Shown here: positions 1 to 12,368 of the stretch, piece by piece
Layout of the letters: every line of letters begins with the position of its first letter
Position numbering within the stretch: position 1 is the stretch's first letter
Source of the DNA: Podospora bellae-mahoneyi
Taxonomy: Eukaryota > Ascomycota > Sordariomycetes > Sordariales > Podosporaceae
DNA length: 64,000 nucleotides
Direction: 5' to 3'
Assembly: GCF_035222275.1 (NCBI RefSeq)
Contig: NC_085882.1
Coordinates: 1,061,501 to 1,125,500, forward strand
Notes under the pieces: model-generated
Database searches by the model: none
What the model saw: only the letters and a program-made list of their open reading frames with translations
What the model was told of the DNA's origin: nothing
Position numbers and translations under genes: made by a program

Positions 1-1780
1 TATTCACCGATCTCGACAGAGGTAGGTCATATGTCAGTTTTGGATCTGAACTTGAAATGGCAGTCGGCAAGTCCTACAGTCTTGTCCGGGCTTCCACGTT
101 TCTTTAATGGTTTCCGACTTCCCTGTGGGGAAGACACCAGGCTACTTTAGGATTCGCCCAGCACAAACAGATCTTGGTACCGACGGGATCTAATAACAAC
201 ATCCATGGTTCGTTCAAGAGGCAATATTTTTGTGGGAATACTCGGAAAACTGGTTCCTTAGCTCCTGGTATAAGTGCGCTTCCATGGACTCAGTACTGAG
301 GGGATTTGGAGAAGCTGTGACTATTCTGTAACAAGCTGAAACATAAATGTGCTCTTTAGTACAATGTGCCTGGGCGAATATGTCTTTCTTGGGGTTTCCT
401 GAAAACTCTTTACGCAGTAGGGAGCAAAAGAAAAAACACAGCTGCAAGTACCTGGCTGAAGCCACAAACACCTCAAAGCTCTAAACCTCCATACAAATGC
501 CCTCTGAAATCTTTGCTGGCGTATGTCTGTAGAGTGGCTTCGACTGGACTCTGCAGTTTTACTTACCCATCGCATAGTGTAAAACCACCATGATAGTCCA
601 TACAGGTCCTATCAACGCCTCTTCCCTGCGAGAATACACAAAGAGGCCGTCTCGGCATACTATCTCTAAACTGACCATGGTGGCGGACTTCGGAGTCGCC
701 GCCCTCTCAAAAGATTTTGACAGCTGGTATACGTGTCATCGACCCGGATCCAAAATTTGTGCCCTTTTTGACTTTACCTTGGCGGCATTGCAAGCCGGAA
801 GAGGTTGATAATGGGCTGGTCGTGGATATAAAGTGCAGGCGATAAGGCCTCAAATCCATCACGAGCTCAAGCCACAAGAATCGCATTGCTGCCGAGCCCA
901 GCAAACGCACTCCGGGCGCCTGCCTCAAGCCAGATCTCCACGGCACTCCGCAACCTTCCCCAACCTTCCGCCTGAAAGCAACCACCTGTTCCGCAACGTC
1001 TCATTGGAAGATGTGCTCCCAGTGCCCGGAGGGACATAGAAAGAACAGCGATGCAGCTGGCCTGGGAGCAGATCTCTCTCCCTCTCTCTCCCCCCCTCTC
1101 TCTCTTCGCCATTTCACCATCCTAGGATCAAGCCATACTGGGCAGCCATCTTTTTTCGTGGTCTTTAGGTCATCTGTTCAGCAATCAGCTTATCTCCCCA
1201 CTCGTATACCTACGTGGCCCCTCCACCCCGAGCGTTTGGTTCGGTGTGGTGATCTGCGGGGAGCAACAAGCCAGTAAGCCCGCCCAATCTCCAGTCGCTC
1301 TTAATGTCCTCCCATGGCCTTTTTCGCTTGCCTGTTGAACTTCAGGCTGTGGGAGCCCTTGATCAGCCACAAATACTGTTTGTTAACTGGAGCAGCCTAA
1401 CTCTTAATTGTCACCAGGCAATCCATCTTCAACATAGCGTCCGCCAACCTAAGGTAGAACGATTCAGCCGCATCGCCCTTTGCCTCAAGAGCTGGCTGCT
1501 TGGTTATCCCATCAGCTAGATCATCCATAGTCAAGCGGCATCAAAATCGGTAGTCACCGCGAAAATAAAAAAGCTACGATGCCCAAAGGAGCGACGCAGC
1601 ATCACTGGCATGTGGTTTCTCTCACCTCCAGTCAAGTCAGCATCGAATGGCACCATTGCTGACATTCTAGGTACCTCCAACCAGCCCGGTGTGCTTCCAC
1701 ATTGCAAAACCCCGTTGCTATGCGCGGAAGCACCTCGTGCAATGCGAAACTCACACCGTGTTCCACTCATCGAGGTCTCA
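1..1780. other. Left-edge region without a supported gene
   Basis: All frames are broken into short ORFs with no recognisable domain or convincing splice structure. A pyrimidine-rich CT tract lies near 1077-1110. I see no tRNA or transposase-like frame. Confidence 0.4.
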
Positions 1781-1860
1781 ATGGTAAGTCGTGAGTTCAC
1801 TCCAATCACACCTTCCCTTCTCGACCGGTATCGAGTCGAATGGACTAGGCCTAGGCTCCA

Positions 1861-2493
1861 GCATGTGTCGAGCGGCCCGGGAAACCTACACTGGATCTAC
1901 CGCCAGCGGTCCGGCCAGGTGGAGGGAGGACCAGGTCCGGATCGGTCGGGTTGTCCATATCTCCCAAGGTACTCTGGGGACCTGGCGCCACATCAGATGT
2001 GGTATCAACACCCCAACACGACCCAACAGTGGCCAACTTTGCTCTTTGGGCACTGGTTCGAACCCGAGAGGTTGACACCGTCCAACAAGGTCCGGGGCCA
2101 CCGAGGTGCATCTGAGGTTGACGGGATGGGAAGAAGGCCTCTGATGGTCCTTCTGAGTCTGAGGTCTCTGGTTCCCTTCATCGTCCAGCATGCATCTAGT
2201 CTGGTTGCCATCGTCATCGCTTCTTTCGGCACAGCTTCTCGGAATCGCGGGACCTTTGGCCCAAGCTGTCTTGATAACTGTGGACAACCTGCTGACTGTT
2301 CACCAGCGTCCAATGCCACGATGATGAGCTCCGTGCCGAAAGAGTGCAAAGATCTCAAAGGGCGCAAAGCACCGACGCCGGCGACAAAAGAACCCGGAAG
2401 AAAAAGGGCCAGAAGAGGCGAGAAAGTAGTCCCGACTTTGACTCCAAGAGTGAAAAGATCGACACCAAGAGCACCAAGAAGCGCAAACGTTAA
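1861..2493 (+). pseudogene. Possible relic or multi-exon gene for a basic nuclear-type protein
   Basis: The best evidence is the 3' end. A CTGAC branch-like site near 2290 and a CAG acceptor near 2308-2310 open a frame that ends at a TAA at 2491-2493. Its tail is rich in Lys, Arg, Ser and Asp and closes with KKRKR, a nuclear-localisation-like ending. A second open stretch in the same frame covers roughly 1861-2115. A third, near 2125-2196, encodes Lys, Ser and Glu rich sequence, but the joins between them are not clean. A 321-aa ORF in another frame over this area has poor composition. It could be a real gene with several introns or a decayed copy. I do not recognise the family. Confidence 0.25.
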
Positions 2494-4421
2494 TCTCCCC
2501 CAAACGTGGCTGTCTGGTGTATCCGGCGGTGGCATCCAGACTTGTCAATCCGGGAGGAGTTGCCTCCATGCGTGAGGTCAGAGACTCGGTGTCTTTCAGC
2601 AAAATACACTCCCTTTGCTGGCGACGAGGGGTGGAGAATCATGGAGAATGTCAACTTGATCTTTGCATGGTTCTGGTTGGCGGCATTTCTGGGCGGGCGT
2701 TTTGTTGGACTCGTCATTGCATCTTTCTGATATGGGGCAAGGAGGGCAAAGCGAACAGCGATTGATAGGAATTGGTGAATCAGCCATAGTATAGTAACTT
2801 GGCTTTTCTCTTCTGGCAACTTGTCTCTTGAGAGGCGTCTCTCTTCGACCAACATTCTGACCCCCCTCCGTGGATCGTCACCTCGCCGCTGTTGGGTCAA
2901 ACTTTCGACGTGTTGGGCAACTCAAAATGCATGGGCAAATGCAACACTGGCCGCCAGAGGATCAGCCCAAAAGACACGAGTGCGGTTGACCACATTATTC
3001 GGCCTGAGAGAAAATAGAAGTCGACAGGAAGCTCTCACGTTCTTTTGTGAATCGAAGGTCCCAATGCCAACAACACCTTGGCGGACGTTGAGCCATTGTT
3101 TCATCAAGCCGCCGTTGAGATCCAAACTAGGGTTAGGGGATACTACACTAGTTCCGGCAGCCGCTTTACCAGAACAGCAACCTTTGGTTCTCGGACTTTT
3201 GAACTGCTCACCTCAGTCCTTTCCAGCCCTGTTCAGCTCCTTTGAAGAAGACCTCGGTTTTGACTCGTTATATTCGTAATACTCGGATCCCAAGGCTATT
3301 CGCCCAACAGATCTACAAAAGAACGCTATCCCCAATTTTTGATGTTCGCTCAGCCCCGATCCCGTGTGTGGGGCAAGGCTCATTTTCCCACACCCAACAG
3401 GAACCGCAAAAGGTCCAACCACGGGCTGGCGGATGCTGCCGACAGAGCTCTGACCAGGACCCTGAGAAATTTTGCCCCAAAATTCGGTCTGGAGCTTGGC
3501 TGGGGGTTTACGGCGAGGACATGACTCTAGACCATTTCCTTACCTCTCCAAGTAGATGTCTACCGAGTATAGACTCTCTCTGTCTTCAACAGACAGAGGC
3601 ACAAACATTGAAACAGTGACAGCCTGCAGCAACCCACATCCTCATCTTCAACCTGCAATCCCATCGCAACCCAAGCCCAAAGCAGGGGGTTCCCGGGTCC
3701 GCGATGTTTCTCCTTCCATTGGCCACACTTCCTGTCCAACGTGGACCCTCAGCCCACACCGCCAAGCCATTCCCCGTCTCAATTGGGGAAAGGACCCCTG
3801 CTCCCTTGGACTGCCATTGTGAAGCGCAGCCTCAGAAGCTGCATGTCGGCTCCCGGGGCTGGGTCAGTCTGGGCTGCCCCCCTATCCCCCCCCCCTGGCC
3901 CTTCTTCTTCTTCTTCTCCTTTTCGGCTTGGCTCGACTGGGGAGAGAGAAGAAGAGAGGTTCCCTTCAATTAAATCTCAGCCGCTCCCTTTTTTACCCCT
4001 AAGTTTTCCTGGCCGCGACCTAAAACACCATCGTCGCCTGTATACAACTTTTGTTGCCCTCCAGAAGGGATAACATACATCCTCCCATTCCCATTTTTTA
4101 CTTTTGCGAGGGGTTATTTGTTCGTTACACGGGGAATTTTAGTAATTACACGACGTGTTTGCCGATCGATCTCGCACAGCTCGCACCGACAAGCGACGTA
4201 TTGCTCGCGTTCGAACCGTACATGACATTTCTGCAACCTTTCGCCGATCACTCGGGATAAAAACACCTTGCTCGAGCGTCAAGACACCACGACCTTTCAA
4301 AAAAAGAGCCACGCGACAGTTCCTTCCCTCCCCCGCTGAAGAAACCGTTACAATTGGAAGACACCACGAGAAAAAAAAAAAAAACACCGCTTTTTCCAAA
4401 CCCATCGAGAAGCACAACACC
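2494..4421. other. Intergenic stretch and 5' leader of the next gene
   Basis: No convincing coding frame is visible. The last few hundred bases (about 4050-4421) are probably promoter and 5' UTR of the downstream membrane protein gene. They include a CTT-rich patch near 3904-3920 and an A-run just before 4385. Confidence 0.4.
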
Positions 4422-5099
4422 ATGAAAATGCGCCTCCTCGCCCTCCTGGCCTCAGCAAGCCTAACAACCGCCCTCGTCCCCCCCGCCATCCATAACCCCG
4501 AACCCATGGCTGGTATCAACCTCCCCCGCGAAGCCCTCCCCCTCATAACCTCCGCCCCAAACCCCCTTTCCCCCCTCTCACCCCGTCAAGACCGCCCCGA
4601 GTCCCCCTCCCCTTGCTTCACAGAAGTAGTCACAACCACAACCTCCTGCGTCGCGATCGGCGAGTGCACCTCGGGCCCACACACCAGTCTGGTCTGCCAC
4701 GCAGACTACATCTGCCGGTCTGACTCCCAAGGCAACCCCTCCTGCATGTACCGGGAGTCCTCCCTCGGCGTAGCAGGCACAATCATCGCCATTTGCTTCG
4801 CCGCCGCGCTCGTGATCTCCGTCTTTAGCATCTGTTTCCTCTGCTGCAGGGAGAGGAGGGAGCAGACTCGTCTCGAAAAGGCGGCCGAGGCGCAGAAGTT
4901 GTTGAAGGAGTCAAAAGTTGCGAGCAAGAGGCCGAATGGGAGGAATGTAACCGGGGGAGTGACGGGTGTTGGGACGGAGGGGAGTGGGTATGGGAGTGGG
5001 AATAATGGGGGTGATGTGGGACAGCAGACGGGTTATGCTGGCGCACAGGGGGGGCAGGGGAATCCGTTTGCTGATTCTGGGGAAGGGGCCTTGAGGTGA
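4422..5099 (+). CDS. Single-pass membrane protein with signal peptide and NPFAD tail
   Basis: This 225-aa uninterrupted ORF looks like a type I membrane protein. Residues 1-18 form a signal peptide (KMRLLALLASASLTTAL). A Thr/Pro/Ser-rich ectodomain follows with six Cys between about residues 66 and 108. A strongly hydrophobic helix (about 114-140) is followed by a basic stop-transfer segment (RERREQTR). The cytosolic tail is Gly rich and ends with NPFAD at residues 214-218, matching the NPFxD signal that in yeast is read by the Sla1 SHD1 domain for endocytosis. The ATG at 4422 was chosen over the longer in-frame ORF from 4155 because it begins the signal peptide and sits in a CACCATG context. 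No enzymatic domain is recognised. A stress-sensor-like or cargo-type surface protein is one possibility, but this is inference. Confidence 0.8.
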   Translation: MKMRLLALLASASLTTALVPPAIHNPEPMAGINLPREALPLITSAPNPLSPLSPRQDRPESPSPCFTEVVTTTTSCVAIGECTSGPHTSLVCHADYICRSDSQGNPSCMYRESSLGVAGTIIAICFAAALVISVFSICFLCCRERREQTRLEKAAEAQKLLKESKVASKRPNGRNVTGGVTGVGTEGSGYGSGNNGGDVGQQTGYAGAQGGQGNPFADSGEGALR

Positions 5100-5969
5100 G
5101 AGTAGAGAGAGAGAGGGGGGAGGTGGGGAAGAAGAGAGAGATAGGGGGGTGTGATGTGGAGTGGAAAGGTGTTTGACGTGTTGGCTTTTGTGTGTTGCGT
5201 TGGAGGGCCGCTGGAAGGGAAGTATACCAGAGACGGGAAGAACAAAAACAGTTAGATAAACAAGACACAGGAGATGCGGGCATTAGCTGCTTCATTAAAG
5301 CCGGAGTATAACAGGAAGGGAAATATATTTTTCATTTGGCATATTCTCTCATGTTGTCACCTTGTTTCAGCTGTCCTTCTGCAGTGCACTTTCATGTGGC
5401 TTCATCTGTTCGATAATGTCTGTTTCATGGCGTGAAGCTCACCGACATATCCCACTGTTGAAGCCTTCCAGTCCACAGGGCTTTAAACTCAATCACTCAA
5501 TGAGTCACAGTCAAGCATAAAGGACAGTAGATGAGCCATGAATAGAGCCTCTGTGAGCCGCTTGATTGTTACATCCCCCAACATCCGCAATACTTAGCTA
5601 CTATACACTAAACCCGACAACTTGGCTTGATTCCACGCCCTCCGACCATCTCCTTAACCATCTATTTTCTCGAATGCTTCCCCCTTCTGAGCAAATTACC
5701 GCAAGATTATCAACGCATCTCAACACCAAGACAAACCCAACGCAAAACACCCAGTAAGCTAATAAATACGCTTCATTGCCGGGCTTGGTCGCAAAGACAT
5801 CGTGGGCTTTAGTGATTCCCCAAGAACATAAAGGCAAGGTGATGTATGACTCGGTTAATAGTTGGTGTCTTCGCTATTCGCTATGAACAGGTTAAAACAC
5901 CCGCGCCCTCTTCCTTGGCATAATAAGTACTTTCTTCAAAGTATCAACAAGTTAGAGTGGGAAGCAGTG
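5100..5969. other. Convergent 3' intergenic region
   Basis: This separates the stop of the membrane protein gene (plus) from the stop of NST1 (minus). It starts with a GA-rich run (about 5100-5145). It presumably holds both 3' UTRs, and no coding frame is supported. Confidence 0.5.
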
Positions 5970-8900
5970 TTACCCCAGCCCACCGCCACTGGTTGGACTG
6001 CCCGGATGATACCCAACCGTCCTGAGAACCCCCTGCGGTCTTGCCCGATCATTATTCAGGAAGTACTGGATCGACTTGTTCCCATTCTCTTCGCGAAGCT
6101 CAAAGATGCCACCTCCATTCACCTCGTTGCCTTCAGTCTCGCAGATCATGAGCAGTTCGTCGAAATTTACCGGGGGTCCGTTGATGTGCAGTCGGTCAAC
6201 CTGGGCTTTGATGTCCGCCAGTGGGATGAATCCCGTTCGCCCCTCGGCCGCTTGAGTATCATGCTCACCTAGGTCCTCGCATGCCTTGCGCATCATCTTG
6301 CGGAGAGTTAGGTGACGTGGCTCAGTAGGCCGCTCGAGAACACCTGGTATGCCAAAGTTGGCTCCTGGAGGGGGACCCCATGAGGAACCTACTGGGCTAG
6401 GCACGCCAAAGCCAGGAGGAGGTCCTGGGGGGAAAGGATGCGACTGAGGCGGCATGCCGAATGGTTGCGGTCCCCAAGGGTTTGGATGACTGGGGAACAT
6501 GGGGTCCATTCCAAAAGCACCAAATCCTCCAGGTCGTGGCAATGATGATGCGGTTGGGAATCTCACCGGACGACCAGCAAAGTCGATCGGGTCATCTCCG
6601 TCATCTAGTAAGGCACTGCTTCCCAAATGCGTGTCCGGATCAGTCCTCGAAAAGTCCCTAGAAGGGGAAGAGCTTGACGGTCGTTGGCCATGGACAACAC
6701 TGGCTGGGCGTCCTATTGGTGTCGGCTTTGAGACGGGTTGCGGTCCGCCACTCTCATGACTGCCAGAACCTTGGCGGGAATGCGTGGTACCGCCATTGCT
6801 TTGCATACCTGCCGGCCCCATCAGATGAGCCATTGGAGGGACAGGCGAGTCCAACGGCCCGGGAAAGCCAGGCGGGTGATGTTGATGTAGTGGAAATCCT
6901 CGGTTAGGACCAGGACCGCTTAGTCCAGGAGGCATTGATACAATCCCAGGAGGAGGTCTAAAGGCATTCATGGGTGAAAATGGTGGATCACGATGCATTG
7001 GACTACCAAATCCAGGTGGCGGCATCTGGCCCAAGCCAGGAGGAAACGGCATACTGCCGCCGCCGCCCATGGGCATACCAAACGGACTCGGATGCATCGG
7101 TACTGGCTTGCTGGGCTGCGCGCTCAAAGGTGACGCAGCGTGTTGTGATGCTTGCCCGCCGAATAGGTTTGGACCTGTGAGTCCCGACTTACTTGGTGGG
7201 CCAATGGGGCCTGGACTAGCCTGTATCGGCGTCAGGGGATGAGGTGATTGACTATGGCTCGGAGCGACCCCGGGTGGAAAACCAACACCTGATGTCTGGA
7301 TGCCTGAGCTTTCCTGCTGAGAGGGCTGACGAGGACGAGCTGGTGTAGGGGCCATCGGCAAGGCTGGTGTAGCTACCGTGATTAGTGGAGATGCAAACGA
7401 GGCTGACGACTGTGCCAGAGCTGGAATAGCTGTCGCAGACTGCTGGGCTGGACGTTTGGGAAGCGTAACAGAAGGGGCCGTTGCAGCAGCAGCAGCCGCC
7501 GTAATAGCTGCAGCTTTTTGAGCTGCTCTCTCTTCCTTTTTGCGCTTCTCCTTGGTCTCCTTGGCCTGTTCTCTAGATTCACGCTCTGCTTTGGCCTTGG
7601 CCTCCTTCTCACGCTTATCACGCTCTTGCTGTTCTCGTCTTTCACGAGCTTCTCGCTCTTTCTGCTCCTTTTCCCTGAGTCGAGCCTCTTCGCGCGCCTT
7701 TTTCTCGCGTTCCTTAGCTTCACGAGCTTTGCGTTCATTTTCTTCCCGCTCGTGAATCTTGCGTTGTCGCTCAGCCTCCTTGCGTAGCCGTTCCTCCTCT
7801 TCAGCCTTCTTTTGAGCCTCTCTTCGCTTCCGCTTCTCCTCTGCTCTCTGCTTCGCCTCGGCCTGCTTGCGTTCTTCTTCCTCTTTACGTGCGGCTTCTT
7901 CGGCAGCCTTTTCGGCCTCCTTGCGAGCTTTCTCCTCAGCTAGAGCTTCCTTCTTCCGGGCCGCTCTATCTTTGCGTCGCTGGGCCTCCTTGGCCTTCTT
8001 GGCTTTGCGCTGTGCATCTTGTTGGTTCTCAGCCTCAATCTCCTCCAGAAGCTTGGCTTGACGCTCTTTGGCAACCTTCTCCCGATAGGCTGTGAGTACT
8101 CGCTGCTCAAACATGCGAGCAGCAAATATTTGGAACATCCGACGGCCCTCTTCCATGCGCTGCTCATCAGTCATGGGATCCTGTCCACCCATATTAGAAT
8201 TCTGCACTCGAATGGGCCAGGAAAATCACAATTGTTGCCATACCTCTTCCTCTTCTTGGCTGTCGTACTCCTCCTCGTCTTCTTCATAGTCCTCATCCTC
8301 TTCATAGTCCTCCTCCTCGTCCTCAGGATCGGGCGGGGGGTGGCTGTGGCTGTAGCGGTCGCCATTCGTGTGCTCATAGTCTTGCTCACCAGGATGCAGC
8401 ACCCGCTCTTGAGTGGCCATGCGCCGCTCGGCAAGCTGTTCCATCATCTCAATGAATTTTCTACCGTCATTTTTGAGCAAGTCGTCGGCCACGGTCAGGA
8501 TGCCGCCTATAGAAGAGGAGCCATAAGCGTTATTGCCAGTCCCTGCATAGGGATAAGTCTGTAAAAAGGAGGGAAGTATGGGAAGTCTGTCCCTACCCTG
8601 CACTGTCAGGCTATTTCCGAAATTGAAGAAGTCGGAAGCGTATTCGGTTCGGTGCAGTTCGGATGGGTCGTGCTCATCGTCGCTGTATTCCTCGTCGTCT
8701 TCTTCCTCATCCTCCAACTCTTCTTCGCTGTACTCCTCCTCCCCCTCTTCCCCTTCATAGTCGACTTCCTCGCCCTCGCCTTCTTCATCCTCGTCCGCGT
8801 CGTCGTCGACGTGCTCCAAAATTCGACCGTGAGATGGTTGATGAGTGTATCTCGGCCCGCTTGGAAGACCGTGTGGTAGATTAGGTGGGATAGACGAAAA

Positions 8901-9785
8901 ACTAATCGAGTGGTGGCGACTAAGTAGTGAGGAATTACTGGTCGTATGAGGATGGTTCGCATAGTGCTCCAGTTCTTCATAATAGGCGTCATAGAGCCCT
9001 TCCAATTCTTCCTCAATCGCCGTCCTTTTCCTCCCGCAAACCGAGCAACTGCAAGTTTGCTTCTGCTGCTCCTTCATCTTCTTGAGAACCGCATCTTTTT
9101 CGACCTTGACTAGGTTCTTGCGCTGCACCTCGTCTAGTCCAAGCCAGAATTCCTTGATTCGCTCCCGCTCCTCTTGAGAGCTGGTGTTCCAAATCTTTTC
9201 CTTCGACATCCCTCGGCCGTTGATATGTGACGTTGGTGGGGGACGGTGATCAACGTGGTTGCCATTCACCGACCCGTCAGCACTCGCCCCTGCAGCATTA
9301 TTGTTTTTCTTCTTCTTTTTTTTCGCCTTCTTCGATTTCGCAGGCTGCCCGTTAGGAGTCCCGTTTGGAGATTGTTGGTTTTGGTCTCGAGAGTCTTGAC
9401 CGGCATCCGCTTCCTCTTCGTCCTCGTCTTCATGCTGTTCGACATCGGCCGAGGGTTGGCCTTGAGGTGGCTGTGGACCACTGCGAGTCCCATTTGAAGG
9501 CTGACCAGTCTGTGCTTGCTGCTGTTGCTCAGCAGCGGCCTTGGCCGCAGCCTTTTCGCGCCTTTTCTGCTTCTTCCTGTTCACCGCTGGTGGAGCAGGT
9601 GGCGCCGGGGAGGCACATGTTGGAGAAGGTTGGGAAGATTCTACGGGCGTGCTGCCTTTAGGTACTGTGATGAACTTGGAACCATCCTTGTTGGTGTACT
9701 TGGCTGTCCCCTTCGCCGAGGGCGACTGAGAAGCTGCACTAGCAGCAACTGACGGGGCCGGGTTCCGATTGCCCTTCATCATCAC
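5970..9785 (-). CDS. nst1: NST1, stress response protein
   Basis: Two exons, 9785-8244 and 8180-5970, are joined over a 63-nt intron (GTATGG donor, CAG acceptor, phase 0), giving 1250 aa. The layout is that of the fungal NST1 family: a polar N-terminus with Lys-rich runs, a conserved segment with [19 protein letters not shown] and a [10 protein letters not shown] Cys cluster, and a long acidic Asp/Glu tract. After the intron come an extended highly charged Glu/Lys/Arg/Ala coiled coil, a Pro/Gly/Met-rich region and a conserved C-terminal block near [21 protein letters not shown]1 is known in yeast as a negative factor in salt tolerance, and the exact biochemical role is unclear. The acceptor was chosen so that the acidic exon runs into [19 protein letters not shown], the conserved start of the second part. 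Identification rests on overall pattern and these blocks. Confidence 0.88.
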
Positions 9786-12368
9786 CTAGTTCAATGCAAC
9801 CTGAAGTAGATAAGTGACGAGGACATGTATTGAGATGGTCGCTTCGTGGAGTCGGCGAGTCGGATATGGCACGTGTCTGAAAGAGAAAAGCCGTCGTAGA
9901 ACTAAGTGATTTGCTAGGTAAGCATAGGTAATATCGATGGGGCACAAGGTTCGGATTGTGTCAAAGTTCAAACGGTCGTTGCTCGAGGAGCTCTTCTGTC
10001 CTATTAGGTTGGTTGGGGGCAAGGGCAGTGTGATTCAATGGGGTGGAAAGAGCAAAACTGTAGTAGCGACCCAAAGAGCGACTTCGTTCGATTGTCGGTT
10101 GGGGAAATCAAAAGGGAGTCATGACTAGGCTCGGGGGCCGTCGCGGGCAGGGCAGGGTTGATGAGGGTTAATTGACGGAGGGGTCGACCACTCACTCTCA
10201 CTTCAGGGTCCTCCACTGGCAGACGCTTGGGGTGTTGAGAGCTGCTAGATGAGAGCGCGAAAAAGGTGGCGGACGGAAGAGGGCGCGGGGTGGTAAAGAC
10301 GCGACTCCGGGGCTCAGCGCGGGACAGGATGCAGCCCGAGAGATGTCGTGCGCTTCGGAGGTGATCAAGTTGTTCGGATGTTCAAGGTGCTCCTAGATTG
10401 CTTAGATTTGTGGTCCCGGCCCTGGAACTCCTCCAGTGCGGGCGCGCTGCCCAGAGCTCCCCGCTCCTATTGGCCCACCTGCTACACGTGACCTCAGCCT
10501 TGCTGTGTCGCTCCTGCCCTGTCTTCAATTTGCGACTTTAGATTTCCCGCTCCTCCCTTCAGCCGCGAAGAGAACACCACAAGGTTTTCATAGTACGGCT
10601 CATATTCTCCGCTCAATGGTTGTATGCCGATACAATCCTTCATACGGTAGTTTTGGCAGGCACTCTTGTGACCTAGTGCCATCAACCATCAACTAGACCT
10701 GTTCCCATTGGAGACTTTGGGCATATGAAATGTTGGGAGATCTCCCATCCCATCTGCCACAACATGACACGCTAGCTCGAATCTGTACCTATGTTCCTTT
10801 GCTGGTAAATACGATGAACCAACAAATTCGTGAACTCCAAGACGAGATGAACATCCATGACATGGATGCGATACGCCAACAATAATAAGCTGGAGGTCTC
10901 CAGCTTATTACCTTATTTGGTGCCTCTGAAAGGGCGCTCAGGGGCTAGGCTGTGAGCAATGCCGTCATCGCCACGTTAGGGCAGGTTGCTATAAGTGAGT
11001 GGGGGGAGTCGCGTGTATTGTGATAACCTCTAGTCATTCCTACGGCCGAGCATCATCATCATGCCCATCACTTCATAACACTTACTCCGTTCATACTCTC
11101 CACCCATCGTAGCTTCCTGTTGATCAGCAATGCTTCGAAACAAAAATAGGCGCTCGATTCGAGAGCAAATGTCGACCCTTAAACGATTTCCATGTGGCTT
11201 TCTCCCGGGCCAGCGGTACCGGTGGAAGCTAGATCTCTTGGCCTTCAAATGCAAGCGATGCTGCATCCGCACCGACTGCGATTGTTCACGACCACAAATC
11301 TTTGCTGACCTACCCCCCCTTTCGAGTGCCAACCGACCTGTTTCAAACACACCCTTGGCGGCTTCCTCTGCTCCACAGCTTCTTAGCACAAGAACCATAT
11401 CATGGTGTAACAGACACTGAAGAGCTAATCTGTCTTGGCGCCGTGACCATGATACATTGTCTTCTCTCCATAATCACAACCTCGTTTACATAGGTCGTCA
11501 AGAATAGCTGATCCGGTCCAATGGAGTACTCCAGCTCCGTCAGCCGCTCCGTTCAGGGTGCCATGATTCGCGTGGGAGGCCGTATCGGGTGCGTATTGAG
11601 CATTGATGTCGTCGGGTACGAAGTTGTGAAAGGTGCACAGCCTCAGGGTCGCCCGCCTGCCCCCAGAGTTCAGCGCCGGTCGCCAACGGCTCAGTAGCCT
11701 ATCAAAGCCATGGTGTGAGCATCCCGCGGCCGTTACGGCCCACTCGTCACTCGCGTCTCCCATGCACGGAGGAAGTTTGCTTTGGCCGAGTTGGGCTGTT
11801 GTGTGTGGTCTGTTTGGGTGTGCTGAGGTGTCTAGTCAGTCACCTAGTCTGAACAGATGTTTGATCCAGGTAGACTAGGTATTGTTGCTCGGTGCGTTCG
11901 GATGATGGTTTGCCAGTGACGACAGGAGTGACAGTTAAAATCGAACGGTGCTGTCGGGCCTGCTGGGCCCAGCAACTGGGGGAAAGTGGGGCATGGCACA
12001 TCGTATCGCGCCCCAGGGCCGGCCGGGACGAGACGCTGCCAGTGGGAAGCTCCAGAGGCTAAACAGGGGGTCTGTTGGCGTGTTGGCGTTATGTAATCAG
12101 GCCTCAAGCCGCTATCAACCCATTGTTTCCCCTCGAAATTTCCTGGGCTACCGCTTACTGCTGGCCATGCATCCATACTGTGCCGGCTTCCTTTGAAAGA
12201 CGAGCGGTCAGCCAGAGCAGTGTGCTTCTCTTATTTCTCTCCAGTTTTCGTCCATCCGCGACCAATTCAACCCCCTTCCCGAACCCATTGCGCACAACGA
12301 ACGAGGCCCCAGAGCGAGACGACGCTCCTCCGATTCCCCCTTCCTCCTATCCCACACATCTGCCAACC
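9786..12368. other. Long intergenic region between nst1 and rho2
   Basis: The nst1 (minus) and rho2 (plus) genes are transcribed divergently from this 2.6-kb stretch. Short ORFs on both strands look random, with no domain or splice pattern. The ends should contain the 5' UTRs of both genes. A perfect inverted repeat lies at 10883-10910. Confidence 0.45.
10883..10910. repeat. Perfect 13-bp inverted repeat (hairpin)
   Basis: TAATAAGCTGGAG at 10883-10895 is followed by GT and then its exact reverse complement at 10898-10910. No gene is nearby on either side. It could be a dimeric protein-binding site or a chance or relic palindrome. Confidence 0.7.

Noticed and set aside
2050-2075. T-arm-like GGTTCGAACC
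   Set aside because: No acceptor or anticodon stem can be paired around it, so it is not a tRNA.
1610-2575. 321-aa plus-strand ORF
   Set aside because: Irregular composition and no domain. The competing frame ending at 2493 looks more coding.
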